64,000 nt of DNA, from the NCBI RefSeq assembly GCF_030816505.1, contig NZ_JAUSYB010000001.1, positions 2,232,001 to 2,296,000 of the forward strand, in the 5' to 3' direction. Below the pieces are notes generated by a model. The model saw nothing but the letters and a program-made list of their open reading frames with translations, was not told the DNA's origin and did no database searches. The position numbers were made by a program, and so were the translations under genes. Origin of the DNA: Microbacterium sp. W4I20 (GTDB lineage: Bacteria; Actinomycetota; Actinomycetes; Actinomycetales; Microbacteriaceae). Positions 49,021 through 57,718 of the stretch are shown one piece after another; positions within the stretch are counted from its first letter, which is position 1, and every line of letters starts with the position of its first letter.

Positions 49021-51024
49021 TCAGTCGACCGGGCGATCCTCGCGGCGCGGGGGCTCGCCCTCGACCGCACCCGGCGCGTCCGCGGCCTCGGCCGTCTGCT
49101 CGGCGAGTCCGGCCGTCGCGGTGCCTGCGTCGGCAGCATCCGCTCTGCCTTCGCCGGAGGCGTCGGGGATGATGTCGATCGCCTCGGTCGCCGCCCCGTA
49201 GACCTCGGCGAGGCTGTCGTCGACGGTGTCCTCGTCGATCCAGGCGAGGTCGTCTTCGGAGTGGTCGTACTCGACGGGCACGAGCGCGAAGTCGTCGCCG
49301 TACTCCTCGAGGCCCGCCATCACGCTGTGGCGTACGGCCATGCGGGCGTAGCGGTCGCGCAGGATCAGCGGATCGCGACGCAGGTCCTTCATAAACGCGA
49401 CCATCATGAACGCCATGATCACCGCGAAGGGCAGGGCCGCGATGATGGTCACGTTCTGCAGCGAGCGCAGTCCGCTCCCCTCTTCGCCGGAGATGAGAAG
49501 CACCGCGGCGATCACGCCGACCAGCACACCCCACACGACGGTCACCCAGCGCGACGGCTCGGGTCGACCCTGTTGCGACAGCGTGCCCATCACCAGCGAT
49601 GCGGAGTCCGCGCCGGTGATGAAGAAGATCGAGATCAGCAGGATGAGCAGAATGCTGGTGAACAGCGGGAACGGGAGATTGCCGAGCACGCCGAACAGCA
49701 CCTCCTCCGGCGGGTTCACGTTCAGGCCGGCGCCGTCCATCTGCTGTTGGATGGCGGTCGTGCCGAAGATCGAGAACCAGACCAGCGAGATGGCCGAGGG
49801 CACCACGATGACGACCGACACGAACTGGCGGAGCGAACGGCCGCGGGAGATCTTCGCGATGAACATGCCGACGAACGGGGACCACGAGATCCACCACGCC
49901 CAGTAGAAGATCGTCCAGGTCGACAGGAACGCCTGCGACTCATCGCCCTGCGACGCCGAGCGGGCGATCATCGTCGGCAGGTCGCCGAGGAACTGCACCG
50001 CGACCGACGGGATCACGTTGAGGATGAGCAGCGTCGGGCCGACGAAGAACACGAAGAACGCCAGGATCAGCGCGGCGACGGCGTTGATGTTCGACAGCGC
50101 GCGGATGCCCTTGGAGACTCCCGACACCGCCGACGCGATGAAGCAGGCGGTGAGCACGGCGATCGCGGCGATGAGGATGCCGTTGCCGAGCTCTCCGATG
50201 CCGGTGACGATCTCGACGCCGTGCCCGATCTGCAGGGCGCCGAGCCCGAGGGATGCCGCCGTGCCGAACAGCGTGACGATGATGGAGAACACGTCGATGG
50301 TGCGCCCGAGGGGTCCGGTCGTGCGGTGCTCGCCGAGGAGCGGCGCGAAGATCGAGGAGATCAGCGGGGTGCGACCGCGGCGGAACGCGCCGTAGGCGAT
50401 CGCGCCGCCGACGAGCGCGTAGAACGCCCACGCCTGCGGACCCCAGTGATAGAGCACCTGGGCCTGCGCGGTGTGCATGGCCTCGAGGGTGTTCGCCTCG
50501 ACCGTTCCCGGCGGCGGGCTCTCGAAGAACGTGAGGGGTTCGGCGGCGCCCCAGAAGACGAGGCCGATGCCCATTCCGGCGGCGAAGAGCATCGAGATCC
50601 ACGAGAACATCGAGAACTCGGGCTCCTCGTCGTCGCGCCCGAGCGGGATGCGTCCGTAGCGGCTGAAGCCGATGAACAGCATGAACACCAGGATGACGGT
50701 GGCGATGGTCGTGAAGAAGAAGCCGGTGTACTCGACGACCGCGTCGAGCACGGTCTTCGTGGTGCCGGCGAGGTTGTCGCCCGCGAACACGCCCCACGCG
50801 ATGAAGGCGACCGTGAACGCGACCGCGATGCCGAACACGAGCGGATCGGTCCGGTACGACCGGCCGGTCTCCTCGACCGAGAGCCCGGGCACGAGCGCCG
50901 GATGGACGCTCCGCGGAGGAACCTTCGCGATGTCGCGGACGATCTTCTTCGCGGTCGGGACGATGCCCGTTCCGGGTGCGGTTCCATCGGAGCGTGCGGG
51001 CGGCTTCTCGTCAGGGGTCTCCAT
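49021..51024 (-). CDS. BCCT-family transporter (betaine/choline/carnitine)
   Basis: A 667-aa symporter for quaternary ammonium or related compatible solutes. Twelve helices carry the family motifs GMGIGLVFWGAAEPLTFF, YALVGGAIAYGAF and the tryptophan-rich TIFYWAWWISWSPFVGMF-type helix 8. An N-terminal soluble arm of about 60 residues and a long acidic C-terminal tail (about 580-667) flank the core; such tails sense osmotic stress in BetP relatives. The ATG at 51024 is chosen; another lies 18 bases upstream. The gene is monocistronic. Confidence 0.9.
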   Translation of the reverse strand: METPDEKPPARSDGTAPGTGIVPTAKKIVRDIAKVPPRSVHPALVPGLSVEETGRSYRTDPLVFGIAVAFTVAFIAWGVFAGDNLAGTTKTVLDAVVEYTGFFFTTIATVILVFMLFIGFSRYGRIPLGRDDEEPEFSMFSWISMLFAAGMGIGLVFWGAAEPLTFFESPPPGTVEANTLEAMHTAQAQVLYHWGPQAWAFYALVGGAIAYGAFRRGRTPLISSIFAPLLGEHRTTGPLGRTIDVFSIIVTLFGTAASLGLGALQIGHGVEIVTGIGELGNGILIAAIAVLTACFIASAVSGVSKGIRALSNINAVAALILAFFVFFVGPTLLILNVIPSVAVQFLGDLPTMIARSASQGDESQAFLSTWTIFYWAWWISWSPFVGMFIAKISRGRSLRQFVSVVIVVPSAISLVWFSIFGTTAIQQQMDGAGLNVNPPEEVLFGVLGNLPFPLFTSILLILLISIFFITGADSASLVMGTLSQQGRPEPSRWVTVVWGVLVGVIAAVLLISGEEGSGLRSLQNVTIIAALPFAVIMAFMMVAFMKDLRRDPLILRDRYARMAVRHSVMAGLEEYGDDFALVPVEYDHSEDDLAWIDEDTVDDSLAEVYGAATEAIDIIPDASGEGRADAADAGTATAGLAEQTAEAADAPGAVEGEPPRREDRPVD

Positions 51025-51065
51025 GGGAATCCATTCTCCCATGCCGGTATTCCGGTGCCCGGCCG

Positions 51066-52826
51066 TCAGCGCTGCCCGCGCCGCCCGACGCCGGCGAACA
51101 CCGAGTGCAGCAGCGGAAGCGCCGAGACGCAGATGAGCGTGATGCCGAGCGGCGGGGCGGGGGCGATGAGCAGCGCGCCGCCCACGAGCATCGCGGCGAA
51201 CAGCACCCCGGAGGCGATGCGCCGCGCGATGCCCTCGAGCCGATCCAGCCGACGCTCGAGACGCGAGGTGTCGAAGGTCACCGTGCCGTCGTCGATCCGG
51301 CTGATGATGCCGTCGATGCGCTTGGGCAGCCGCATGGTGACGGCGGCGGTCTCCATGGCCTGCTTCGCCATGTCCTGCATCAGGTTCCCGGACTCGTCGC
51401 GCAGCAGACGGCCGGCGTACGGCTCTGCGGCATCCCACACGTTGAAGGCGGGATCGAGCCCGCTGCACATCCCCGAGGTCAGCGAGACCGCGCGGATCAG
51501 CAGCAGCATGTTCTCGGGCAGCTGCAGTGGCAGCGACCGCACCATGTCGCCGAACTCGTCGGCGAAGTCCTTGAACTCCCGCGGATCGACCTTGCTGAGC
51601 TCGGCGAACCCCATCCCGCCGAAGCGGGCGAACAGCGCGGTCAGTGCGCGTTCGAGCTCGTTGGTGTCGGCCGAGGGCAGCAGCACGCCGATCTCCTGCG
51701 CGGCGGCGACCAGGCCCCGGCTGTCGCGCCCGGCGACCGCGATCAGGAGGGTGCGGAGGCCGTCGCGGAGGTTGTCGGGGACCTCGGCCATCATCCCGAA
51801 GTCGATGAAGGTGAGGCGGAAGTTCCGGCCCTCGGTCCCTGAACCGCCACCCTCGGTCCCTGAACCGCCGCCACCGGTCCCTGAGCCTGACGAAGGGCCC
51901 ACGGGCGAGACCGGCGTCACGAAGATGTTGCCCGCATGCGGGTCGGCGTGCACGAAGCTGTGCGTGAACACCTGGTCGAACATGACCTCGGCGAAGACAT
52001 CGGCCACCTGCGACGGGTCGATCCCCGCCGCACGGAGAGCGTCGATGTCATTGATCTTGATCGCGGTGACGTCCGACAGGGTGAGCACGCGGCGGGTCGA
52101 CCGCTCCCAGACGATCTGCGGGGTGTCGACGCGGGTGTCGTCGGCGAAGTTCTCCCGGAAGCGCTCGGCACTCGCGGCCTCGTGCAGGTAGTCGATCTCC
52201 TCGAGGCTGGTGTGCGCGAACTCCTCGACGAGCGCCGGTGCATCGACCCGGTCGGCGACGAGGCGCACACGTGTCAGCCACCGTCCGACGCGGCGGAGCG
52301 CCGCGAGGTCGACCGCGACGACCTCGTCGATGCCCGGACGCTGCACCTTCACGATCACGTTGTCGAGTCCGGTGTCGCTCGCGTCGATCTCCGAGAGCCG
52401 GGCGCGATGCGCCTGACCGAGGGATGCTGCCGCCACCGGATTCTCGTCGAACCAGGCGTACGCACGAGTCAGCGGCATGCCCAGCTCGGCCTCGGCGACG
52501 ACGCGGATGTCGGCGAACGGCACGGCCGGCACCTCGTCCTGCAGCCCCTCGAGCTCTGCGGTGATCTCGGGTGGGAGAACGTCGAGGCGCGACGACATGA
52601 ACTGGCCGACCTTGATCATGAGGCCGCCGAGCTCGATCGCGAGCACATGGAACCGTCGGGCGAACTTCTGCATCCGCGGGCCGCGCGTGCGTTCCGCGAT
52701 CGACGTCATCCCGAACCGCGGGAGGACGAGCTCGAACCACCAGATCTTGACGAACTCGCGGGCCGCGAACGACAGGATGCGACGGTACCGGGCGCGGTGG
52801 ACGCCCTGGGGCGCAGCATCCGTCAT
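51066..52826 (-). CDS. ABC1/AarF (UbiB-like) protein kinase-like
   Basis: A 586-aa atypical kinase of the UbiB/ABC1 family. The KxGQ motif is IKVGQFMSSR, an A-rich loop NPVAAASLGQAHRA, the catalytic loop THSFVHADPHAGNIFV and metal-binding FIDFGMMAEV; C-terminal helices (570-585) are hydrophobic. Between HADPHAGNIFV and FIDFG lies a 28-residue Gly/Ser/Thr/Glu-rich insertion absent from typical members, encoded by a dispersed intergenic repeat. The role may be in lipid or quinone metabolism. It is the second gene after PadR on the same strand. Confidence 0.88.
   Translation of the reverse strand: MTDAAPQGVHRARYRRILSFAAREFVKIWWFELVLPRFGMTSIAERTRGPRMQKFARRFHVLAIELGGLMIKVGQFMSSRLDVLPPEITAELEGLQDEVPAVPFADIRVVAEAELGMPLTRAYAWFDENPVAAASLGQAHRARLSEIDASDTGLDNVIVKVQRPGIDEVVAVDLAALRRVGRWLTRVRLVADRVDAPALVEEFAHTSLEEIDYLHEAASAERFRENFADDTRVDTPQIVWERSTRRVLTLSDVTAIKINDIDALRAAGIDPSQVADVFAEVMFDQVFTHSFVHADPHAGNIFVTPVSPVGPSSGSGTGGGGSGTEGGGSGTEGRNFRLTFIDFGMMAEVPDNLRDGLRTLLIAVAGRDSRGLVAAAQEIGVLLPSADTNELERALTALFARFGGMGFAELSKVDPREFKDFADEFGDMVRSLPLQLPENMLLLIRAVSLTSGMCSGLDPAFNVWDAAEPYAGRLLRDESGNLMQDMAKQAMETAAVTMRLPKRIDGIISRIDDGTVTFDTSRLERRLDRLEGIARRIASGVLFAAMLVGGALLIAPAPPLGITLICVSALPLLHSVFAGVGRRGQR
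51833..51902. repeat. In-frame CGGTCCCTGA repeat insertion within the ABC1 kinase gene
   Basis: Three near-tandem units of about 21-24 bases (CTCGGTCCCTGAACCGCCA, CCTCGGTCCCTGAACCGCCGC, then GGTCCCTGAGCCTGACGAAG) occur inside the coding sequence. The third matches the common intergenic palindrome seen at 32303. Translated on the minus strand it gives SGSGTGGGGSGTEGGGSGTEG, an in-frame flexible loop. Confidence 0.75.
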
Positions 52827-52852
52827 CGGTGTGTCCCCTTCTTCACCCCGGA

Positions 52853-53461
52853 TCAGTCCTGCGCGAGGATCGAGTAGAGCTTACGGCGCGCGTCGTCGAG
52901 GATGTCGATGGCGCTCTGCACCTGCTCGGGCGATCCGCTGCGTCCGACCGCTGCGGCGGCGGCGGCGAGATCGACGCCGGCCTTCGGAAGGGCGTGGAAC
53001 CGGGCGTCGTTTCGGTTGCCGTCCTTGTCGGCGGACGACTCCCACGGAGCCTTCGTCTCGGACGACTCGTTCGCCACGGCGCGGCCGGCCTCGGTGAGCG
53101 AGTAGGTCTTGCGACCGTTCTGCTCGTCCGCCTCGATCAGTCCCTCATCGGCGAGGAGCTGGAGGGTCGGGTAGACGGATCCGGCGCTGGGCTTCCAGGT
53201 GCCGCCGCTGCGCTCGGCGATCTCGTTGATGATCTGGTAGCCGTGCATCGGCTTCTCGGCGAGCAGCGAGAGGACCGCCGTGCGGACGTCGCCGCGGGCC
53301 ATGCGCGAGCCGCCGCTGGGGCGCTGCTCGAAGGACTTGCGGAGCTGCTCCATGGCCTCGAAGATCCCGCCGGCGGGGCCGTTCGCGCCGCCGAAGAGGT
53401 TGCCGAGGTTGTTGGCGCCGTCGCTGCTGCCGGCGGGGCCGAAGGGGAATGCGTTGTTCAT
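52853..53461 (-). CDS. PadR-family regulator
   Basis: A 202-aa repressor with a Gly/Asn-rich disordered N-terminus of about 50 residues, then the PadR winged helix (VRTAVLSLLAEKPMHGYQII, GSVYPTLQLLADEGLIE, GRKTYSLTEAGRA) and a helical tail. A palindrome AACGATATATCGTT at 53496 lies 35 bases before the ATG. It is in the same direction as the ABC1 kinase with a 26-base gap, so it may co-regulate that gene. Confidence 0.88.
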   Translation of the reverse strand: MNNAFPFGPAGSSDGANNLGNLFGGANGPAGGIFEAMEQLRKSFEQRPSGGSRMARGDVRTAVLSLLAEKPMHGYQIINEIAERSGGTWKPSAGSVYPTLQLLADEGLIEADEQNGRKTYSLTEAGRAVANESSETKAPWESSADKDGNRNDARFHALPKAGVDLAAAAAAVGRSGSPEQVQSAIDILDDARRKLYSILAQD

Positions 53462-53495
53462 GATGCCTCCATGCTCGGGGTGTCGAACGATACTC

Positions 53496-53509
53496 AACGA
53501 TATATCGTT
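53496..53509. promoter_or_regulatory. Palindrome AACGATATATCGTT, PadR operator
   Basis: A perfect 14-bp palindrome lies at promoter distance before padR, with a further AACGATA half-site at 53486. It is the obvious autoregulation site. Confidence 0.65.
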
Positions 53510-53540
53510 AACCCTGGAGGTTGGGTGGGAATTCGGGCGG

Positions 53541-54029
53541 TCATTGCTCGCGGGAGCCGTGGACGACAGCCCAGGTCCTACTCTGGGCGTGGAGCAGCAC
53601 CGGCAGTTCTGCGGCCGGGGCCGCGCGTCCGGCAGCGACGCACCGGTGATCCCCGCAGGCGTGCACGACGAACTCCTCATCAGCCGTCGGCAGGCGTAGC
53701 TGCAGCTGATAGCGGAGGCCCTCATCGGTGGTCTCGAACGCGGCGACGACGGGAAGCGCGAGCGGAGTGCCGTTCTCCTTCAGCGTGACCGTCGAGGCGA
53801 CGCTCGTGCCGGCATTGATCCAGAGTCCCGCGGCGAGCAGCACGATGAGCGCACAGCCGAAGGCCATCAGCGCGAACTCCCACCACCACGGCTCCAGCGA
53901 ACGGAAGCTCATCGCGAATCCGGTCACCCCGACCACGGCGAGGATCACCGCGGTGATCCGCTGGCCCGTTCCGCCGCGGCGGCTCGTCAGATCGACCTGG
54001 GTCCATTCGGGAGGCGTGCTGCCGGGCAT
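53541..54029 (-). CDS. Small membrane protein, unknown function
   Basis: A 162-aa protein. Two hydrophobic helices at about 26-44 and 52-72 surround WWWEFALMAF; a C-terminal soluble domain of about 85 residues (VTLKENGTPLALPVVAAFET, YQLQLRLPTADEEFVVHACG) looks like a beta-sandwich extracytoplasmic domain, similar in layout to DUF3592 proteins. It is unlinked to neighbours. Confidence 0.65.
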   Translation of the reverse strand: MPGSTPPEWTQVDLTSRRGGTGQRITAVILAVVGVTGFAMSFRSLEPWWWEFALMAFGCALIVLLAAGLWINAGTSVASTVTLKENGTPLALPVVAAFETTDEGLRYQLQLRLPTADEEFVVHACGDHRCVAAGRAAPAAELPVLLHAQSRTWAVVHGSREQ

Positions 54030-54077
54030 GCTGACACTCTAAGCCGCGGCCGGGCTGAAGAGATCGGATCGAGTGCC

Positions 54078-54419
54078 CTAGAGCAGGTCCGCCCGTGCGT
54101 GGTGGATCAGCTCGCCGTCGAACGTCAGATCGAAGGTTCCGCCGGTCTCCCCGCCGGGGAAAGAACCGGTGAAGTGCACCTCGACGTGGATGGTGCCGCC
54201 GCGTGCCTCGCTGCTCACCAGGCGGGTCTGGGTGTCGTAGCCGAGGAAGTAGGAGTCGAAGTATTCGCCGACACGCTCGCGCCCAGCGAACGCGTCACCG
54301 ACGGAGGGGTCGTCGAGCACGGCATCCGTCGTGAAGAACGACAGGAACCTCTCGCGATCGTGGCTGTTCGCAGCGGTGATCCAGTCCTCGATGATGCGGT
54401 CGTGTTCGGTCGTGGTCAT
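54078..54419 (-). CDS. SnoaL-like (NTF2-fold) protein
   Basis: A 113-aa single SnoaL-like domain starting MTTTEHDRIIEDWITAANS, with RFLSFFTTDAVLDDPSVGD and a late beta-strand segment GTFDLTFDGELIHHA. ATG 54419 excludes an unlikely upstream in-frame extension. No catalytic residues can be named and no partner gene is adjacent. Confidence 0.78.
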   Translation of the reverse strand: MTTTEHDRIIEDWITAANSHDRERFLSFFTTDAVLDDPSVGDAFAGRERVGEYFDSYFLGYDTQTRLVSSEARGGTIHVEVHFTGSFPGGETGGTFDLTFDGELIHHARADLL

Positions 54420-54565
54420 GGTGCGCTCCTCAGGTCGGTCGGGGTGGATCACCTCCGGCCTCGACTCTCGTCGTCATTGATTCACGGGACCAGGGAGGAT
54501 CGCACCCTGGCACAGGCGAGAGATGCGGGTGATGCTGGTGGCAGTCCCCGATCAGAGGAGCCGAC

Positions 54566-54928
54566 ATGCCCACCGACCCGTCCGACCTGCTCACCGCCCG
54601 CGATCAGGCCCGAGAGGTGCGCGCGTTGTACGAGATCCTCGAAGAGCGGTTCAACGGCCGGACCTGGTCGCTGCACGAGCTGATGATCGGGTTCACGAAC
54701 GACGTCGGCTACATCGGCCGCCTGCTGCTCGCCGACGAGGGCACCTGGGCGATCGAGGGCGACCCGCGGGCCGAACTGCGTCACAAGCTGGCGGAGTCGA
54801 TGTGGTGGACGTTCGTGCTCGCCGACCGGCTCGACATCGACCTCGATGCCGCCTTCAGCGACACCATCTCCACGATTCGCACAGGTCTCGAGGCGTCGAT
54901 CAGCCGCCCCGAGACATCGCGGGACTAG
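54566..54928 (+). CDS. MazG-like (nucleotide pyrophosphohydrolase-fold) protein
   Basis: A 120-aa all-helical protein. The segment LRHKLAESMWWTFVLADRLDI followed by DLDAAFSDTIS resembles the metal-binding helix pair of MazG-type all-alpha NTP pyrophosphohydrolases (ELADVLWY...). The usual four acidic ligands are only partly recognisable, so activity is uncertain. CAGAGGAG precedes the ATG at good distance. It is followed by an HTH gene 10 bases on. Confidence 0.5.
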   Translation: MPTDPSDLLTARDQAREVRALYEILEERFNGRTWSLHELMIGFTNDVGYIGRLLLADEGTWAIEGDPRAELRHKLAESMWWTFVLADRLDIDLDAAFSDTISTIRTGLEASISRPETSRD

Positions 54929-54938
54929 CGTGGGCATC

Positions 54939-55760
54939 GTGACCACGCCCCCAGGACCGCTCGGAGCGTTCCTGCGCGCGCAGCGAGCACGTCTCACGCC
55001 TGCAGATGTCGGGCTGCCCGACGTCGGCGGTCGTCGTGTGCAGGGGCTGCGCCGTGAAGAGGTCGCTGTGCTCGCCGGCGTCAGCGCCGATTACTACGCG
55101 CGGCTCGAACAGGGCAGGGAGAGCACGCCTTCAGCCCCCGTCGTCGAATCGCTCGCCACTGCCCTGCGCCTAAGTCCAGACGCCCGCGGCCATGTGTTCC
55201 GCCTCGCACGGCTCGCTCCGGGTGTGCAGCCCGATCCCGGGCCGGTGAGCGGTGAGTTGCAGCAGCTCATCGATGCGTTCCCACACGCGGCCGCGTATGT
55301 GATCGATCCGGGGTTCCAGATCATCGCAGCGAACACGACTGCACGGATGCTCCTTGGAGAGGCGCAGCTGGCACACGGTGCCATGGACTTCGTGTTCCTC
55401 GACCCTTCGGCGCGCTCCTACTTCCTGCACTGGGACCGCGTCGCGCGGGCCGCGGTCAGCGCGCTTCGCCTGGGGGCAGGCTTCCGGACGCCCCACCCTG
55501 CGATCCTGCCGCTGATCGCTCGGCTACGCGCGCAGTCGCCCGAGTTCGACACCTACTGGCAGGACCAGACCGTCGCAGGGCTGAGCATGACGGTGAAATC
55601 GATCGACCACCCGCAAGTCGGGCGCCTCACCCTGACTTATCAGACGCTCGACGTGCGCGATGCGCCCGGACAGCAGCTGACGGTCGCGACCGCCGCGGCA
55701 GGGAGCCCGAGCGCCGATGGCCTGGCGCTTCTCGGCACGCTGGCAGCTGCGCAGCGATAG
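54939..55760 (+). CDS. XRE-family regulator with MmyB-like ligand domain
   Basis: A 273-aa regulator. The first 85 residues hold a helix-turn-helix (LRREEVAVLAGVSADYYARLEQ), and the rest is the MmyB-like ligand-binding domain (FPHAAAYVIDPGFQIIAANT, SYFLHWDRVARAA). Members usually control an adjacent short-chain dehydrogenase or other oxidoreductase; none is adjacent here. A GTG at 54939 is chosen as the start; an in-frame GTG at 54930 is also possible. Confidence 0.87.
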   Translation: MTTPPGPLGAFLRAQRARLTPADVGLPDVGGRRVQGLRREEVAVLAGVSADYYARLEQGRESTPSAPVVESLATALRLSPDARGHVFRLARLAPGVQPDPGPVSGELQQLIDAFPHAAAYVIDPGFQIIAANTTARMLLGEAQLAHGAMDFVFLDPSARSYFLHWDRVARAAVSALRLGAGFRTPHPAILPLIARLRAQSPEFDTYWQDQTVAGLSMTVKSIDHPQVGRLTLTYQTLDVRDAPGQQLTVATAAAGSPSADGLALLGTLAAAQR

Positions 55761-55778
55761 AGGGTTCATCGCGGCAGA

Positions 55779-56552
55779 TCAGGATCGCGGCAGTGTGAGG
55801 ATCTCGGCGCCGTCGGCGGTGATCGCGATGGTGTGCTCGCTATGGGCGGTGCGACATCCGGTCGCGCTGCGCAGCGTCCAGCCGTCGGCATCGGTGACGA
55901 GTTCGTCGGTGTCGGCCATGACCCACGGCTCGAGCGCGAGCAGCAGCCCAGGGCGGAGCTTGTAGCCGCGACCGGGACGGCCGTCGTTGGCGACGTGCGG
56001 GTCCTGGTGCATGGTTGAGCCGATGCCGTGACCGCCGAACTCGAGGTTGATCGGGTATCCGGCCTCCGTCAGCACGGCGCCGATCGCGTGGGAGATATCG
56101 CCGATGCTGGCGCCGGGACGTGCGACGGCGATGGCTGCGGCGAGCGCGCGCTCGGTCGTCTCGATCATGGCGAGGTCTTCCGCGGCTCCTCCTCCGCCCA
56201 CGATGAAGCTGATGGCGGCGTCGGCCGAGACCCCGCGCAGGGTGACGGCCAGATCGAGCGTCAACAGGTCGCCGGCGACGAGCGCGTAGTCGTGCGGCAT
56301 GCCGTGCAGCACCGCATCGTTCACGGCGGTGCAGACGTAGTGGCCGAAGGGTCCGCGACCGAACGAGGGCGCGTAGTCGACGTAGCAGGATTGCGCCCCG
56401 GCATCCTCGATCATCTGCTTCGTCCAGCGGTCGAGGTCGAGCAGGTTGACGCCGGGGACCGCGCGCACCTTCAGCGCCTGGAGGATGGTGCCGACGAGGG
56501 CGCCGGCTTCCCTGGCGCGGTGGAGCTCGGCGTCGTTCAGTATCTCGATCAT
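55779..56552 (-). CDS. map: Methionine aminopeptidase, type I
   Basis: A 257-aa dinuclear metallopeptidase that removes the initiator methionine from new proteins. Metal ligands fall in GDLLTLDLAVTLRG and ADAAISF (Asp pair), GGHGIGSTMHQDPHV (His), LALEPWVM and AHSEHTIAI (Glu pair). It is shorter at the N-terminus than enzymes with an SH3-binding extension. It is divergent from an XRE regulator across an ACTATCCCGG repeat; a second map gene elsewhere is likely in this genus, so this may be an accessory copy. Confidence 0.92.
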   Translation of the reverse strand: MIEILNDAELHRAREAGALVGTILQALKVRAVPGVNLLDLDRWTKQMIEDAGAQSCYVDYAPSFGRGPFGHYVCTAVNDAVLHGMPHDYALVAGDLLTLDLAVTLRGVSADAAISFIVGGGGAAEDLAMIETTERALAAAIAVARPGASIGDISHAIGAVLTEAGYPINLEFGGHGIGSTMHQDPHVANDGRPGRGYKLRPGLLLALEPWVMADTDELVTDADGWTLRSATGCRTAHSEHTIAITADGAEILTLPRS

Positions 56553-56577
56553 GGCTGCCTCCGGACTCTTACCAATA

Positions 56578-56609
56578 ACTATCCCGGTAATACTATCCCG
56601 GGATTAGTA
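56578..56609. promoter_or_regulatory. ACTATCCCGG direct repeats and palindrome, XRE operator
   Basis: ACTATCCCGG occurs at 56578 and 56592, 14 bases apart, and the second is part of the semi-palindrome TACTATCCCGGGATTAGTA (56591-56609). It covers both divergent starts (map and the XRE gene). Confidence 0.6.
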
Positions 56610-56896
56610 TGGGCGTCATGATGGTCCGGATGCCGCACACTCCCGCCGAGGTCGAACGCGGCGAGCGCCTCGGAGCGCTGCTGCGGCGAGCGCGCGGAGA
56701 TCGGTCGATGCTCGGCGTCGCACTCGATGCGGGCGTCTCCCCCGAGACGCTGCGCAAGATCGAGTCCGGCCGCGTGGCGACGCCCGCGTTCTCGACGATC
56801 GCCGCGATCGCCGGCGTGCTGGACATCTCGTTGGACGCCGTCTGGGCGGAGATCGGGTCGGATGCCGCCGAGTCGGCCCGCCGCATCGCCTCGTAG
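56609..56896 (+). CDS. XRE-family helix-turn-helix regulator
   Basis: A 95-aa DNA-binding protein with one XRE domain: LGALLRRARGDRSMLGVALD, then SPETLRKIESGRVATPAFST. ATGs at 56609, 56618 and 56621 are all possible; the first overlaps the operator. It is divergent from methionine aminopeptidase, which it probably represses. No ligand domain is present. Confidence 0.82.
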   Translation: MGVMMVRMPHTPAEVERGERLGALLRRARGDRSMLGVALDAGVSPETLRKIESGRVATPAFSTIAAIAGVLDISLDAVWAEIGSDAAESARRIAS

Positions 56897-57035
56897 CCCT
56901 CCTCCACAACGGGGATCTCCGGGAGGTTGCGCGCAGATCGCGGGTTGGCGGGGTCGGCGACCTGTGGGGCTCGACGATGCTGGGGACATGAGACCCGACC
57001 GCGATCACCAGCCACCCTTCACCCCGCAGAGTCAC

Positions 57036-57056
57036 GCATGCATACTGTAAGCATGC
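57036..57056. promoter_or_regulatory. Twin GCATGC sites, antitoxin autoregulation
   Basis: GCATGC occurs at 57036-57041 and 57051-57056, a 15-base spacing, overlapping the antitoxin start codon. This fits operator binding by the FitA-type antitoxin-toxin complex. Confidence 0.5.
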
Positions 57057-57286
57057 CCAATGTGCTCATTCGTGACCTCGATCCGGCCGTGCATGCCGTC
57101 CTCACCGCACGGGCCGAAGCACAGGGGCAGTCGCTGCAGCAGTACCTGACCGCCGAACTGACCCGCCTGGCCGGACAGCCGACGCTGCGCGAGCTGTTCA
57201 CGGAGATCGCTCGGAGGCCGCAGCAGCCGCAGATTCCAGCGAGCGCGATCGTCTCCGCGATCCACGACGGCCGCCGAGCGGGATGA
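57053..57286 (+). CDS. FitA-like ribbon-helix-helix antitoxin
   Basis: A 77-aa protein: an N-terminal ribbon-helix-helix (MPNVLIRDLDPAVHAVL, then AQGQSLQQYLTAELTRLA) and a C-terminal toxin-neutralising tail (PQQPQIPASAIVSAIHDG). The start ATG overlaps the operator. It overlaps the PIN toxin gene by ATGA, giving a textbook toxin-antitoxin operon. It should bind both toxin and DNA. Confidence 0.88.
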   Translation: MPNVLIRDLDPAVHAVLTARAEAQGQSLQQYLTAELTRLAGQPTLRELFTEIARRPQQPQIPASAIVSAIHDGRRAG

Positions 57287-57675
57287 TCGTCGCCGATGCC
57301 TCGGTCGTCGTCGACCTGCTGACTGCCGCACACGGAGCGACCCGGCTCCACGAACGGCTGGCTTCCGAGACGCTGATCGCACCGGAGATCCTCCCGATCG
57401 AGGTCGCCTCCGCACTCCGAGGCCTGAACCGAGGGAGCCTGCTGAGCGACGAACGAGTGGATCGGGCGGCATCCGATCTCGCCCGACTACGGATCGAGTT
57501 GTACGCGTCACTGCCCCTGGTCTCCCGGGTGCTCGACCTGCGACACAACCTCAGTGCCTATGACGCCGCATACGTCGCATTGGCCGAGGTGACCGGATGC
57601 ACACTGCTGACCCTCGACCAGCGGCTCGCCCGTGCGGCGGCTGCCCACTGCACGGTGGAGGTGCCGGTGCGATGA
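57283..57675 (+). CDS. PIN-domain ribonuclease toxin (VapC family)
   Basis: A 130-aa PIN-domain nuclease. Acidic residues are D5 (IVADASVVVD), E40 in LPIEVASALRG, D in LSAYDAAYVALAE and D in TLLTLDQRLARAA; these form the metal site. It cleaves RNA, typically tRNA or rRNA, when the antitoxin is lost. The family fits VapC and FitB equally. All key acids are intact, so it should be active. Confidence 0.9.
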   Translation: MIVADASVVVDLLTAAHGATRLHERLASETLIAPEILPIEVASALRGLNRGSLLSDERVDRAASDLARLRIELYASLPLVSRVLDLRHNLSAYDAAYVALAEVTGCTLLTLDQRLARAAAAHCTVEVPVR

Positions 57676-57718
57676 GAGTGCAGCGCGGGCTCGCTTTGCG
57701 GCGCGGCGGGCCTCGGCG

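Noticed and set aside
49261..52191. 976-residue plus-strand open frame over the BCCT and ABC1 kinase genes
   Set aside because: Low-complexity Arg/Asp/His composition with no motif; it is antisense to two conserved genes.
57283..57675. Naming the toxin specifically VapC or FitB
   Set aside because: The PIN residues are shared by both groups and the antitoxin is FitA-like, so only the family is given.
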